From positions 86,909 to 150,908 of the forward strand of contig DAORPQ010000001.1 of assembly GCA_035442025.1 (NCBI GenBank): a stretch of 64,000 nt of DNA. The letters run 5' to 3'. The translations under genes and the position numbers were made by a program. This DNA comes from Competibacter_A sp003527885. GTDB lineage: Bacteria > Pseudomonadota > Gammaproteobacteria > Competibacterales > Competibacteraceae. The notes under the pieces were generated by a model. It saw only the letters and a program-made list of their open reading frames with translations. It did not search any database and had not been told where the DNA came from. Below are positions 26,429 through 34,165 of this stretch, piece after piece; within the stretch, counting starts at the first letter, position 1, and every line of letters begins with the position of its first letter.

Positions 26429-26877
26429 TCGGCTTGTTGCAACGGGTCAGCGCCGCGCGGGTCGAGGTCGATGGCGAGACGGTTGCCGCTATTGACGCAG
26501 GCTTGCTGGTGTTGATTGGGGTCGAGCGCGGTGATACCGAAGCGCAGGCCAACCGGCTGCTGGAACGTTTGCTGGGCTATCGGATTTTTGCCGACGCGGA
26601 AGGCAGGATGAACCGCTCGCTGCGGGAGATCGAGGGCGGATTGCTGCTGGTCCCGCAATTTACGCTGGCGGCGGACACCCGCAAGGGAATGCGCCCCAGT
26701 TTTACACCCGCCGCGCCGCCCGACGAAGGCGAGCGGCTGTTCGGCTATCTCCTCACGCAAGCCCGCCAGCAACATACGCCGGTCGCTGCCGGCCGCTTCG
26801 GCGCGCACATGCAGGTAAGCTTGACCAACGATGGGCCGGTAACGTTTTGGTTGCGTAGCCTGCCCGCCGAAGCTTGA
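26425..26877 (+). CDS. dtd: D-aminoacyl-tRNA deacylase
   Basis: It recycles D-aminoacyl-tRNA and glycyl-tRNA(Ala), guarding translation. The 150-residue protein starts MIGLLQRVSAARVEVDG as the family does and ends with the cross-subunit motif NDGPVTFWL. The active-site loop reads VPQFTLAADTRKGMRPSF; most members have SQFTL, so Pro77 replaces the usual Ser77. Because the chemistry of this enzyme is thought to rest on backbone and RNA contacts, activity may survive. It is translationally coupled to pip. Confidence 0.93.
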   Translation: MIGLLQRVSAARVEVDGETVAAIDAGLLVLIGVERGDTEAQANRLLERLLGYRIFADAEGRMNRSLREIEGGLLLVPQFTLAADTRKGMRPSFTPAAPPDEGERLFGYLLTQARQQHTPVAAGRFGAHMQVSLTNDGPVTFWLRSLPAEA

Positions 26878-26926
26878 ATGCGTCTCGCGCCAAACATCTG
26901 AGCATCAGAGGATTTTAGGCAAGCTC

Positions 26927-27694
26927 ATGACTTTTTTGGCACAAGGATTTGAAGTCGTTGAGGAATTACTCGACTCCGAACAACTGGCTTTGGCGCGTGA
27001 GGCGACTGCGGATCTGATTGACCTCTTTCGCCGGCAAGATCCAGATGTTTTGGCCGAAGGTCTGAGCATCGGAGCGATTACAGAACGGAAGCCGTACCGC
27101 AATCCCGGCGTCAATTTCGAGCGTTTGGCGTTTGAACCCTACCTCATCGGCAACCTGATGGCGCTGGATCACCGCTTCTTTCAGGTGTTCGCAACCCGAA
27201 AGCTGTGGTCGGCCGCCACGCACCTTCTGGATTGCGCCGAATCCGCCGCAGTCTTCCATTTTTCAAACCTCACCCGCAAACCCGCTCATTATGGTCCCGC
27301 GCTCGGCTGGCATCGCGATTGCGACAACACTTATTTTGTCCCTACCGATGATCGCATGATCCGATTTTTGTTGCCGTTACAGCGGATGACGCAAGCGAAT
27401 GGCGGAACCGCCCTCGTACCCAAATCTCATCTTGGCAATTCGTTCAGGTCAAACCAGCCTCCGTCCGAACCCGAGCCTGAAGATATCTTTTATCCTTCAG
27501 TCAACCCAGGCGCGGCCTTGGTCGTTCATTCAAAGCTCGTTCATGGTGGAGCGCCGAATCGCAGCGCTCAAGATCGTGACGTGCTCGTAATTCAGTTTGG
27601 TATTGCCGGATCCAGCCTGCGTTTTCAGGCTGATGAAACGCTGTCGCTAGCGAATAGAGACGCCTTTCTTCTATTCATTCAAAATAGCGCCTGA
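26927..27694 (+). CDS. phytanoyl-CoA dioxygenase family protein
   Basis: A 255-residue Fe(II)/2-oxoglutarate oxygenase of the PhyH type. The facial triad can be read as His and Asp in GWHRDCDNTY and a distal His in VVHSKLVHGGAPNRS, followed by the 2-oxoglutarate-binding Arg in SAQDRDVLVIQF. LLPLQRMTQANGGTALVPKSHLGN is the usual central strand pair. Substrate unknown; relatives act on small hydroxylated metabolites. Base use is less GC-rich than pip/dtd, suggesting separate ancestry. It converges on parE, 8 nt apart. Confidence 0.8.
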   Translation: MTFLAQGFEVVEELLDSEQLALAREATADLIDLFRRQDPDVLAEGLSIGAITERKPYRNPGVNFERLAFEPYLIGNLMALDHRFFQVFATRKLWSAATHLLDCAESAAVFHFSNLTRKPAHYGPALGWHRDCDNTYFVPTDDRMIRFLLPLQRMTQANGGTALVPKSHLGNSFRSNQPPSEPEPEDIFYPSVNPGAALVVHSKLVHGGAPNRSAQDRDVLVIQFGIAGSSLRFQADETLSLANRDAFLLFIQNSA

Positions 27695-27701
27695 GCACCT
27701 T

Positions 27702-29591
27702 TTACACCTCCGCCAGATTACCCTTTTCCTCCAGCCAATTTTTACGGTCGCCCGCACGCTTCTTGGCCAGCAGCATATCCATCAACACCAAAGTATCGTC
27801 GCCGGTTTCCAGCGTCAGTTGCACTAGCCGACGAGTCGCGGGGTCCATCGTCGTCTCCCGCAGTTGCAGCGGGTTCATCTCGCCCAAACCCTTGAAACGG
27901 GTGACGTTGATCTTGCCTTTTTTCTTTTCGGCGGCGATCCGATCCAGAATGCCCTGTTTTTCGGCCTCGTCCAGCGCGTAGAAGATTTCCTTACCGACAT
28001 CGATCCGAAACAGCGGCGGCATGGCGACGTGAACGTGGCCGGCTTCCACCAGCGGTCGGAAGTGACGCACGAACAGCGCGCACAGCAACGTGGCGATGTG
28101 CAGACCGTCGGAATCGGCGTCGGCCAGAATGCAGACCCGGCCGTAGCGCAAGCCGGCCAGATCATCGGAACCGGGATCGACGCCGATGGCCACGGCGATG
28201 TCGTGGACTTCCTGCGAGGCCATCACCTCGGCGGAATCCACTTCCCAGGTATTGAGAATCTTGCCGCGCAACGGCATCACCGCCTGGAATTCCCGGTTGC
28301 GGGCCTGCTTGGCGGAGCCGCCGGCGGAATCGCCCTCCACCAGAAACAGCTCGGTTCGCGCGGAATCTTGCGCCGTGCAATCGGTCAGCTTGCCGGGCAG
28401 CGCCGGGCCGCTGGTCACCTGCTTGCGCACCACCTTGCGGCTGGCCCGCAGCCGTTTCTGCGCGTTGGCCAGCGCCAGTTGGGCGATCCGCTCGCCGGTT
28501 TCGGGGTGCTGGTTCAGCCACAAACTCAGCGTGTCCTTGACCACGCCGGCCACGAACACCGCGCACTCGCGCGAGGACAGCCGTTCCTTGGTCTGGCCGG
28601 AAAACTGCGGGTCTTGCATCTTGGCCGACAGCACGTAGCAACAGCCTTCCCAGACATCCTCCGGCGCGATGCGCAAGCCGCGCGGCACCAGATTGCGAAA
28701 CTCGCAAAACTCGCGCACGGCGTCGGTCACCCCCCCGCGCAAACCGTTGACGTGGGTGCCGCCTTGCGGCGTGGGAATCAGATTGACGTAACTTTCCACC
28801 ACCGGCTCGCCGCCTTCCGGCAACCAGGTCAGCGCCCAATCGACCGCCTCGCGCGGGCCGCTGACGTGACCGACAAACGGTGGATCGGGCAGCAGCGGAA
28901 TTTTGCCCAGCGCCTCCTTAAGGTAGTCGGTGAAGCCATCTTCGTAATGCCAGAGGATTTTTTCACCGCTCGCCTCATCGGTGAAGGCGACTTTCAAGCC
29001 CGGACACAGCACCGCCTTGGCGCGCAAGACGTGCTTGAGACGCGGGGTCGAAAATTTGGGCGAATCGAAATAACGGGGATCGGGCCAGAACCGCAAGGTC
29101 GTACCCGTCGCGCGTCGCCCCACCGTGCCGATTTCCTCCAGATCGGAGGTCTTATCGCCGCCGGCAAAGGCCATGTTGTATTCCTTGCCGTTGCGCTTGA
29201 CCCACACTTCCAGGTGGCTGGACAGGGCGTTGACCACCGACACCCCGACCCCGTGCAGACCGCCGGAAAACCGGTAGTTGCGGTCGGAAAACTTGCCGCC
29301 GGCGTGCAGTCGGGTCAGGATCAACTCGACGCCGGGAATCCCTTCTTCGGGGTGGATGTCCACCGGCATTCCCCGACCGTCGTCCTCGACCGACAGCGAG
29401 CCGTCGGCGTACAGGATCACCGTCACCGCGTTGGCGTGTCCCGCGATGGCCTCGTCCACGCTGTTGTCGATGACTTCCTGCGCCAGATGGTTGGGCCGGG
29501 TGGTGTCGGTGTACATCCCCGGCCGCTTGCGAACCGGGTCCAAACCGCTCAAAACTTCAATCGCGGAGGCGTCGTAGCTGGTAGCATTCAT
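27702..29591 (-). CDS. parE: DNA topoisomerase IV subunit B
   Basis: The ATPase subunit of topoisomerase IV, which unlinks daughter chromosomes. GHKL motifs: EVIDNSVDEAIAGHA (Mg-binding Asn), VEDDGRGMPVDIHPEEG and GLHGVGVSVVNALS. The TOPRIM domain shows ELFLVEGDSAGGSAKQARNREFQAVMPLRGKILN and DADSDGLHIATLL. The 629-residue length and the short TOPRIM without the GyrB insert distinguish it from GyrB. parC is not adjacent. An IS1-family element lies about 100 bp upstream, so the promoter must lie in that short stretch or be supplied by the element. A TTGCTA / TATTAT pair with 19-nt spacing (29686-29656, minus) is the best candidate. Confidence 0.95.
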   Translation of the reverse strand: MNATSYDASAIEVLSGLDPVRKRPGMYTDTTRPNHLAQEVIDNSVDEAIAGHANAVTVILYADGSLSVEDDGRGMPVDIHPEEGIPGVELILTRLHAGGKFSDRNYRFSGGLHGVGVSVVNALSSHLEVWVKRNGKEYNMAFAGGDKTSDLEEIGTVGRRATGTTLRFWPDPRYFDSPKFSTPRLKHVLRAKAVLCPGLKVAFTDEASGEKILWHYEDGFTDYLKEALGKIPLLPDPPFVGHVSGPREAVDWALTWLPEGGEPVVESYVNLIPTPQGGTHVNGLRGGVTDAVREFCEFRNLVPRGLRIAPEDVWEGCCYVLSAKMQDPQFSGQTKERLSSRECAVFVAGVVKDTLSLWLNQHPETGERIAQLALANAQKRLRASRKVVRKQVTSGPALPGKLTDCTAQDSARTELFLVEGDSAGGSAKQARNREFQAVMPLRGKILNTWEVDSAEVMASQEVHDIAVAIGVDPGSDDLAGLRYGRVCILADADSDGLHIATLLCALFVRHFRPLVEAGHVHVAMPPLFRIDVGKEIFYALDEAEKQGILDRIAAEKKKGKINVTRFKGLGEMNPLQLRETTMDPATRRLVQLTLETGDDTLVLMDMLLAKKRAGDRKNWLEEKGNLAEV

Positions 29592-29684
29592 GGTGGGTAT
29601 CGACTAAAAACCAATGACCGGTAAAAAACGGGTGAGAGGGCTTTATGCAACTTTAATAATACAGCTAGTTTCGACTTCATTAGC

Positions 29685-29692
29685 AATTTTTT
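29685..29692. repeat. target-site duplication of the IS1-family element, left copy
   Basis: AATTTTTT directly abuts the left inverted repeat, and the same eight bases follow the right inverted repeat at 30452-30459. IS1-family elements usually duplicate 8-9 bp, so this marks a single, fairly recent insertion. Confidence 0.88.
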
Positions 29693-29701
29693 GGTAGTGG
29701 C

Positions 29702-30411
29702 TCACTGAGAGGAGCAATTTAAATTGTACTGATGTAGGAAGAGGCGGATAACGATTTCGTGCATCGGGAGGGATTTGGAAAAGGACAAGGTTTTGCGAAC
29801 GAAGCGGCCCAGGCGCTGGCGCAGCGTGTTGTTGAAACGCTCGACGTGGTTGGTGAGCCCCCGCTTGGGGTAACACGCGCGATGTTGCTGGGCGGGCAAG
29901 ACATTGTGATAACTCTCCAAGTGATCGGTACAAAGCAGACCGCGTCGGTAAGCGGGCGGAATGCGCTCCCAAAGGAGCCGGGCAGTGACGTCATCGCGCG
30001 GGCCGAGCGCGTAGGCCACGATCTGGCGGGTACGCCGACACAGCGCCAGCCACAGCCAGACCACCCCCCGGCGGCGATGACCCACAAAGCTCCACAGTTC
30101 GTCCAGTTCCAGAGTATCTTGGGGCTGGGCGGGAACCAAGGTTGCCTCTAGGGCGGGCACGCTTCCGGCTTTTTTTTGAGCCACTGGGTGACCGTGTTGC
30201 GCGACACCCCGAACATCCGGGTCAACCCCCGCAGAGAAACGCGCTCCTGATACGCCCGTAGAATCCGCTCTTTGGCCGTCTCCGGGTACCCCGGCGCGCA
30301 AGGATCCTCCCGGAAACTGCGCCCGCATTCACCGCACTTGTAACGCTGCTTGCCGTTCCCCGTCTTCCCGTGCTTGCGCGTGTGATTGCCACCACAATGA
30401 TAACAGTTCAT
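29702..30411 (-). CDS. insAB': IS1-family transposase InsAB', made by -1 frameshift
   Basis: A fused transposase of about 235 residues expected from a -1 ribosomal slip at the A8 run (30177-30170). The N-terminal part is InsA; the InsB part carries the DDE catalytic domain with ELDELWSFVGHRRRG, the second Asp in LLCTDHLESYHNVL, and KRGLTNHVERFNNTLRQRLGR with the Glu, then RKTLSFSKSLPMHEIVIRLFLHQYN, the usual IS1 ending. The slip is inferred from the sequence: reading CTC AAA AAA AAG in the insA frame, a one-base step back continues KKKAGSVPALEATLVPA without a stop. Confidence 0.85.
30148..30411 (-). CDS. insA: IS1-family InsA, DNA-binding regulator
   Basis: An 87-residue protein with a zinc ribbon (CYHC and CGEC) and a helix-turn-helix (VSLRGLTRMFGVSRNTVTQWLKKK). 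InsA binds the terminal repeats and represses the transposase promoter in IS1. The ATG at 30411 lies inside the element; a longer open frame reaching beyond the right end is not used because it starts in flanking DNA. Confidence 0.82.
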   Translation of the reverse strand: MNCYHCGGNHTRKHGKTGNGKQRYKCGECGRSFREDPCAPGYPETAKERILRAYQERVSLRGLTRMFGVSRNTVTQWLKKKPEACPP

Positions 30412-30451
30412 TGCACTAGCATAACCTCGCTCACCTTGTTGAGCCACTACC

Positions 30452-31083
30452 AATTTTTTTAGCAATGCGCATTGGGCCGCATGTGCCTAGTCCGTCGGAG
30501 CGGCGGTCAAACACGCCGATATAACCCTGTAGATTGCTAAGAATAACGAAAAACCAGACTCGAAATTAAACGCGCTTCATTATGAATGCGACCGGCCGGC
30601 TGGCGCTATGTCAGATGATAATGCGTTATATCGCGCTCCATTTAAGATTCACCATCGCCACCACCAAAAGCAATTCATTGCACAGCGACTCAATTAATAG
30701 AGCAAAGCGTAAGGAATCGATGAAAACGCGAAGATCGAAGTTAATGAAACCCAATAGCACCCTGTCGCGCCAGTCCCCCAACAGGCGGTTCTGGCGTGGC
30801 TAACAGCTTGCTTAGCATAAATTATTATTCAAGAACCGACCCCGACTTGGCGCATCGTTCCGATCAAAAACGCTTTCGCCGCAGGCGAGCGAAATAGGGG
30901 AAGAGCATACCGCCAAAAAAGCGCGAGCGAATTAACCGTCTTGCCAGGCAAGCGAACGTAATGCCAGAAAGTCGCTCAGCGAGTCATTGACTCGGCAAGA
31001 GGGTCATGTGAAACTAGCAAGTAGACTCGTGCTTGCGTGTCTGATATTGCATTTCGAGAAAATCCTGCTGAGGAGTTTGTGAG
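30452..31083. other. intergenic region after the IS, leader of the RRM gene
   Basis: About 630 bases without a recognisable gene. The right copy of the target duplication is at 30452-30459. Moderately AT-rich DNA follows. Small hairpins are seen: CTTGCC/GGCAAG around 30940-30952 and TCGCC-GCA-GGCGA around 30876-30888. One short open frame with a good ribosome binding site (30720-30803) is listed separately. No promoter could be chosen with confidence. Confidence 0.4.
30720..30803 (+). CDS. possible small basic protein, 27 residues
   Basis: ATG with AAGGA five bases upstream opens a 27-codon frame ending in TAA; the product starts MKTRRSKLMKP and ends RRFWRG, strongly basic. Only the ribosome binding site and charge support it; there is no known family and chance is a real alternative. 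If real it could be a leader peptide for the RNA-binding protein gene downstream or an independent small protein. Confidence 0.2.
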   Translation: MKTRRSKLMKPNSTLSRQSPNRRFWRG

Positions 31084-31455
31084 TTGGGTAAGAAACTGTA
31101 TGTCGGCAATTTGAGCTATAGCATTAATAATAGCGACTTAGAGACCCTGTTTACGGCGCACGGCAGCGTGCGGTCCGCTCAGGTGATTACCGATCGGGAT
31201 ACCGGGCGCTCCAAGGGCTTCGGATTTGTGGAAATGAGCAGCGACCAAGAAGCTCAAGCGGCTATTGCCGCCCTTAACGGTAAGGAAATCGAGGGGCGCA
31301 GCTTGACCGTCAACGAGGCTCGTCCCCAACAAGGCCCCGGTGGCGGTGGCGGCGGTGGCGGTGGCGGTTACGGCGGCGGTGGCAAACGCGGTGGCGGCTA
31401 CGGCGGTGGCGGTGGCGGTGGCGGCTACGGTGGTGGCGGCGGACGCCGCTATTGA
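31084..31455 (+). CDS. glycine-rich RRM RNA-binding protein
   Basis: A 123-residue single-RRM protein of the kind found in cyanobacteria and many proteobacteria, thought to be a cold-linked RNA chaperone. RNP2 is LYVGNL (about 5-10) and RNP1 KGFGFVEM (about 44-51). From about residue 85 the tail is almost only glycine with a few Tyr, Lys and Arg, built from GGC/GGT repeats, ending GGGRRY. The start is TTG, the only in-frame start codon, with AGGAG eight bases upstream; it gives MGKKLYVGNLSYS as in relatives. The gene stands alone. Confidence 0.92.
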   Translation: MGKKLYVGNLSYSINNSDLETLFTAHGSVRSAQVITDRDTGRSKGFGFVEMSSDQEAQAAIAALNGKEIEGRSLTVNEARPQQGPGGGGGGGGGGYGGGGKRGGGYGGGGGGGGYGGGGGRRY

Positions 31456-31675
31456 TGACCCCGATCAATCCATTGCACCGTTCAACGACCTGGAAACCTC
31501 CTCACGCGGAACAAACTCCGCTTCTAGCGCACCCGACACAAGGTACCCGTGTTTTGCCATTTACCGGTTGGCTTCCTGAGCGCTTATCATAACAACCGCG
31601 TTGAATGAAACGTTTTCATATCAACAGGATCGAGCGATGAGACTTCCCTCTTCTTGCAAGAGAGCATGACGCTCG

Positions 31676-31719
31676 AACGACCCGGTGGGCGGCGAACTGG
31701 CCATCCACCGGGTCGTTTT
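31676..31719 (+). terminator. strong intrinsic terminator between the RRM gene and pgk
   Basis: AACGACCCGGTGG (31676-31688) pairs perfectly with CCACCGGGTCGTT (31705-31717) around a 16-nt loop, with TTTT then AATT on the plus strand. It lies 17 nt beyond the pgk stop as well, so it may serve both convergent genes, though it lacks a U-run in the pgk direction. Confidence 0.75.
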
Positions 31720-31735
31720 AATTCGAGGCCCAAGC

Positions 31736-32917
31736 TTAGCCGTTGGCCCGCGACTCCAGAATTTCCACGGCCGGCAATACCTTGCCTTCCAAGAACTCCA
31801 GGAACGCGCCACCGGCGGTGGAGATGTAGGACACCTTGTCGTAGATGTTGTACTTCTGGATCGCGGCGATAGTATCGCCGCCGCCGGCCAGCGTAAACGC
31901 TTTGGTGTTGGCAATGGCTTCGGCCACTTTTTTAGTGCCCGCGCCGAACTGGTCGAACTCGAATACGCCCACCGGGCCGTTCCACACCACCGTCCCGGCC
32001 TTCATGATGATGTCGGCCAGTTCCTGGGCGCTCTTGGGGCCGATATCGAAAATCATGTCATCATCGGCCACCGCGCCAGCGTCTTTCTGGACGGCGGGTT
32101 CAGCGGCGTCGAACTTCTTGCCGACCACCACATCGACCGCGATGGGAATATTCGCGCCGCGCTTCTTCATTTTTTCAAGCAGCGTCTGGGCGGTGGGCAC
32201 CAGATCATGCTCGCTCAAGGACTTGCCGACGTTCTTACCTACCGCTTCCAGGAAGGTGTTGGCGATACCGCCGCCGACCACCAGTTGATCGACCTTCTCC
32301 GACAGGCTTTCCAGCACGGTCAGCTTGGTCGAGACCTTGGAGCCGCCGACGATGGCGACCAGCGGCCGGGCCGGCTTGGCCAGCGCCTTGGTCAGCGCGT
32401 CGAGTTCTTCGGTCAGCAGGATGCCGGCGCAGGCCACCGGCGCATACTTGGCGATGCCGTGGGTGGAGGCTTCGGCGCGGTGGGCGGTGCCGAACGCGTC
32501 CATCACGAAAATGTCGCACAGGGCCGCATATTTCTTGGCGGTCTCTTCGACATTTTTCTTTTCGCCCTTGTTGGTGCGGACGTTTTCCAGCAGCACCACC
32601 TCGCCGTTGGCGACTTCAAAGCCGCCGTTGACCCAATCGCGGATCACCCGCACCGGCTTGCCCAGCTTGGCCGACATGACATCGGCGACTGGCTGGAGTG
32701 AATCCTCTGGATTAAACTGGCCTTCAGTCGGGCGACCCAGGTGCGAGGTCACCATCACCTTCGCCCCGGCCTTCATCGCGTGTTCGATGGTCGGCATCGA
32801 CGCGGTGATGCGGGCGTCGGAAGTCACTTTGCCATCTTTGACGGGAACGTTGAGGTCGGCGCGGATGAATACTCGCTTTCCGGCCAAATCCAGATCGGTC
32901 ATACGCTTGAATTGCAT
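31736..32917 (-). CDS. pgk: phosphoglycerate kinase
   Basis: It interconverts 1,3-bisphosphoglycerate and 3-phosphoglycerate with ADP/ATP in glycolysis, gluconeogenesis and the Calvin cycle. 393 residues. Visible are VFIRADLNVPVKDG, TSHLGRPTEG, LLENVRTNKGEKKN, AIVGGSKVSTKLTVLE, and the C-terminal AGGGDTIAAIQKY and STAGGAFLEFLEG. The ATG at 32917 is supported by GGAGGAG just upstream; a start at 32932 would sit on that site. It is the third gene of the tktA-gapA-pgk run, separated from gapA by a terminator-like hairpin. Confidence 0.95.
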   Translation of the reverse strand: MQFKRMTDLDLAGKRVFIRADLNVPVKDGKVTSDARITASMPTIEHAMKAGAKVMVTSHLGRPTEGQFNPEDSLQPVADVMSAKLGKPVRVIRDWVNGGFEVANGEVVLLENVRTNKGEKKNVEETAKKYAALCDIFVMDAFGTAHRAEASTHGIAKYAPVACAGILLTEELDALTKALAKPARPLVAIVGGSKVSTKLTVLESLSEKVDQLVVGGGIANTFLEAVGKNVGKSLSEHDLVPTAQTLLEKMKKRGANIPIAVDVVVGKKFDAAEPAVQKDAGAVADDDMIFDIGPKSAQELADIIMKAGTVVWNGPVGVFEFDQFGAGTKKVAEAIANTKAFTLAGGGDTIAAIQKYNIYDKVSYISTAGGAFLEFLEGKVLPAVEILESRANG

Positions 32918-32930
32918 TTTTCTCTCCTCC

Positions 32931-32976
32931 AAATAAAACCCCCGTCAGTCCTGGCGTGGAGCCAGAGCGGCGGGGG
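32931..32976 (-). terminator. terminator-like hairpin between gapA and pgk
   Basis: On the minus strand CCCCCG (32976-32971) pairs with CGGGGG (32944-32939), with an inner CTGGC/GCCAG stem, and TTTTATTT follows, ending just before the pgk ribosome binding site. It probably terminates part of the gapA transcription, so pgk would be expressed below gapA. Confidence 0.65.
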
Positions 32977-33022
32977 CGAGTGGTTTCAGCTCAGCAAGGA
33001 ACCGCCACGGCGTGGCGACCGC

Positions 33023-34021
33023 TTACTTGGCCATGACGCGAACCATTTCCAGCACTTTGCAGGAATAACCCCATTCGTTGTCGTACCAGGCCACGACCTT
33101 GACGAAGTTGTCGTCCAGGGCGATACCGGCGTCGGCGTCGAAGGTGGAGGTGTTGCTCTCACCACGGAAATCGGTGGCGACCACTTTATCCTCGGTATAG
33201 CCCAACACACCCTTCATTGCGCCTTCGGAAGCGGCCTTCATGGCGGCGCAGATGTCCTTGTAGGACGCGGGCTTGTTCAGTTCCACCGTCAGATCGACCA
33301 CCGACACGTCGGAGGTCGGCACGCGGAACGCCATGCCGGTGAGCTTTTTGTTCAACTCGGGGATGACTTTGCCCACCGCCTTGGCGGCGCCGGTGGAGGA
33401 CGGAATGATGTTTTCCAGAATACCGCGGCCGCCGCGCCAATCCTTGTTGGACGGGCCGTCCACGGTTTTCTGGGTGGCGGTGGCGGCGTGGACGGTGGTC
33501 ATCAGGCCGCGCTTGATGCCCCACTTGTCATTCAGCACCTTGGCCACGGGCGCCAGGCAGTTGGTGGTGCAGGATGCATTGGAGATGATCGCTTGGCCGG
33601 CGTATTTGTCGTGGTTCACGCCGTAGACGAACATCGGGGTGTCATCCTTGCTGGGCGCGCTTTGGATGACTTTCTTGGCGCCGGCGGCGAGGTGCTTCTT
33701 GCAGGTTTCTTCGGTCAGGAACAGGCCGGTGGACTCGACGACGATATCGGCGCCCACCTCGTTCCACTTCAGTTCGGCGGGGTCCTTGACGGCAGTCAGG
33801 CGAATTTTCTTGCCGTTGACGGTCAGCGTGTTGCCGTCGACTGCAACCTTGCCCTCAAACTTGCGATGCACCGAGTCGTATTGCAGCATGTAGGCCAGAT
33901 AATCGGGTTCGAGCAGGTCGTTGATGCCGACGATCTCGATATCGGGAAAATCCTTCACCGCAGCCCGAAACACCATGCGACCGATGCGGCCAAACCCGTT
34001 GATGCCAACTTTGATAGCCAT
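33023..34021 (-). CDS. gapA: glyceraldehyde-3-phosphate dehydrogenase, type I
   Basis: It oxidises glyceraldehyde-3-phosphate to 1,3-bisphosphoglycerate. 332 residues. The Rossmann motif KVGINGFGRIGRMVFRA begins the protein; Asp35 after the second strand (GINDL) suggests NAD rather than NADP. Catalytic Cys151 is in SNASCTTNCLAPVAK, and the His is in the following TVHAATATQKTVDGP segment; WYDNEWGYSCKVLEMV closes it. The ATG at 34021 has GGAGG upstream. A promoter lies about 100 nt before it, after the tktA stop. Confidence 0.96.
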   Translation of the reverse strand: MAIKVGINGFGRIGRMVFRAAVKDFPDIEIVGINDLLEPDYLAYMLQYDSVHRKFEGKVAVDGNTLTVNGKKIRLTAVKDPAELKWNEVGADIVVESTGLFLTEETCKKHLAAGAKKVIQSAPSKDDTPMFVYGVNHDKYAGQAIISNASCTTNCLAPVAKVLNDKWGIKRGLMTTVHAATATQKTVDGPSNKDWRGGRGILENIIPSSTGAAKAVGKVIPELNKKLTGMAFRVPTSDVSVVDLTVELNKPASYKDICAAMKAASEGAMKGVLGYTEDKVVATDFRGESNTSTFDADAGIALDDNFVKVVAWYDNEWGYSCKVLEMVRVMAK

Positions 34022-34073
34022 GCTTTCCTCCAACTGTGTGGTGAGCGAAACGTGTGGTTATTGATAAAGGGGA

Positions 34074-34089
34074 CGGATGCGGTCATCCG
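34074..34089. other. inverted repeat in gapA leader
   Basis: CGGATG (34074-34079) and CATCCG (34084-34089) flank a 4-nt loop, between the gapA promoter and its start codon. It could be an operator or an mRNA-stabilising hairpin. Confidence 0.35.
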
Positions 34090-34112
34090 CCCGGAAAGAC
34101 ATAGAAAGATAT

Positions 34113-34140
34113 AGTATAAACCTTAAGCTTTAACCGGCAA
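34113..34140 (-). promoter_or_regulatory. candidate promoter of gapA
   Basis: TTGCCG (34140-34135) and TATACT (34118-34113) are 16 nt apart on the minus strand, in an AT-rich patch. This would let gapA-pgk be transcribed apart from tktA. The palindrome ACCGGCGCCGGT at 34150-34161 lies just upstream, next to the tktA stop. Confidence 0.55.
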
Positions 34141-34165
34141 AAAGTCAGCACCGGCGCCGGTAAAT

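Larger units (their letters stand above)
29693..30451 (-). mobile_element. intact IS1-family insertion sequence (759 bp)
   Basis: Both ends begin GGTAGTGGCTCA as inverted repeats (29693-29704 and 30440-30451). The length is close to the 768 bp of IS1. It carries overlapping insA and insB frames on the minus strand with an A8 slip site between them, as in the IS1 family. It is inserted between parE and the RNA-binding protein region, in a T-rich target, and has an 8-bp duplication. Confidence 0.92.

Noticed and set aside
27864..29624. 586-residue open frame on the plus strand opposite parE
   Set aside because: It is an antisense shadow of a GC-rich gene: low complexity, no recognisable domain, fully covered by parE.
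30412..30465. Longer start for InsA outside the insertion sequence
   Set aside because: The added residues come from flanking host DNA beyond the right inverted repeat; the ATG at 30411 inside the element fits IS1 InsA length.
32741..34114. 457-residue plus-strand open frame over gapA
   Set aside because: Antisense shadow of gapA and the gapA-pgk gap; composition is a mirror of the real gene.
34150..34161. ACCGGCGCCGGT palindrome as tktA terminator
   Set aside because: No loop room for a stable hairpin and the T-run lies eight bases away; kept only as a note in the gapA promoter entry.
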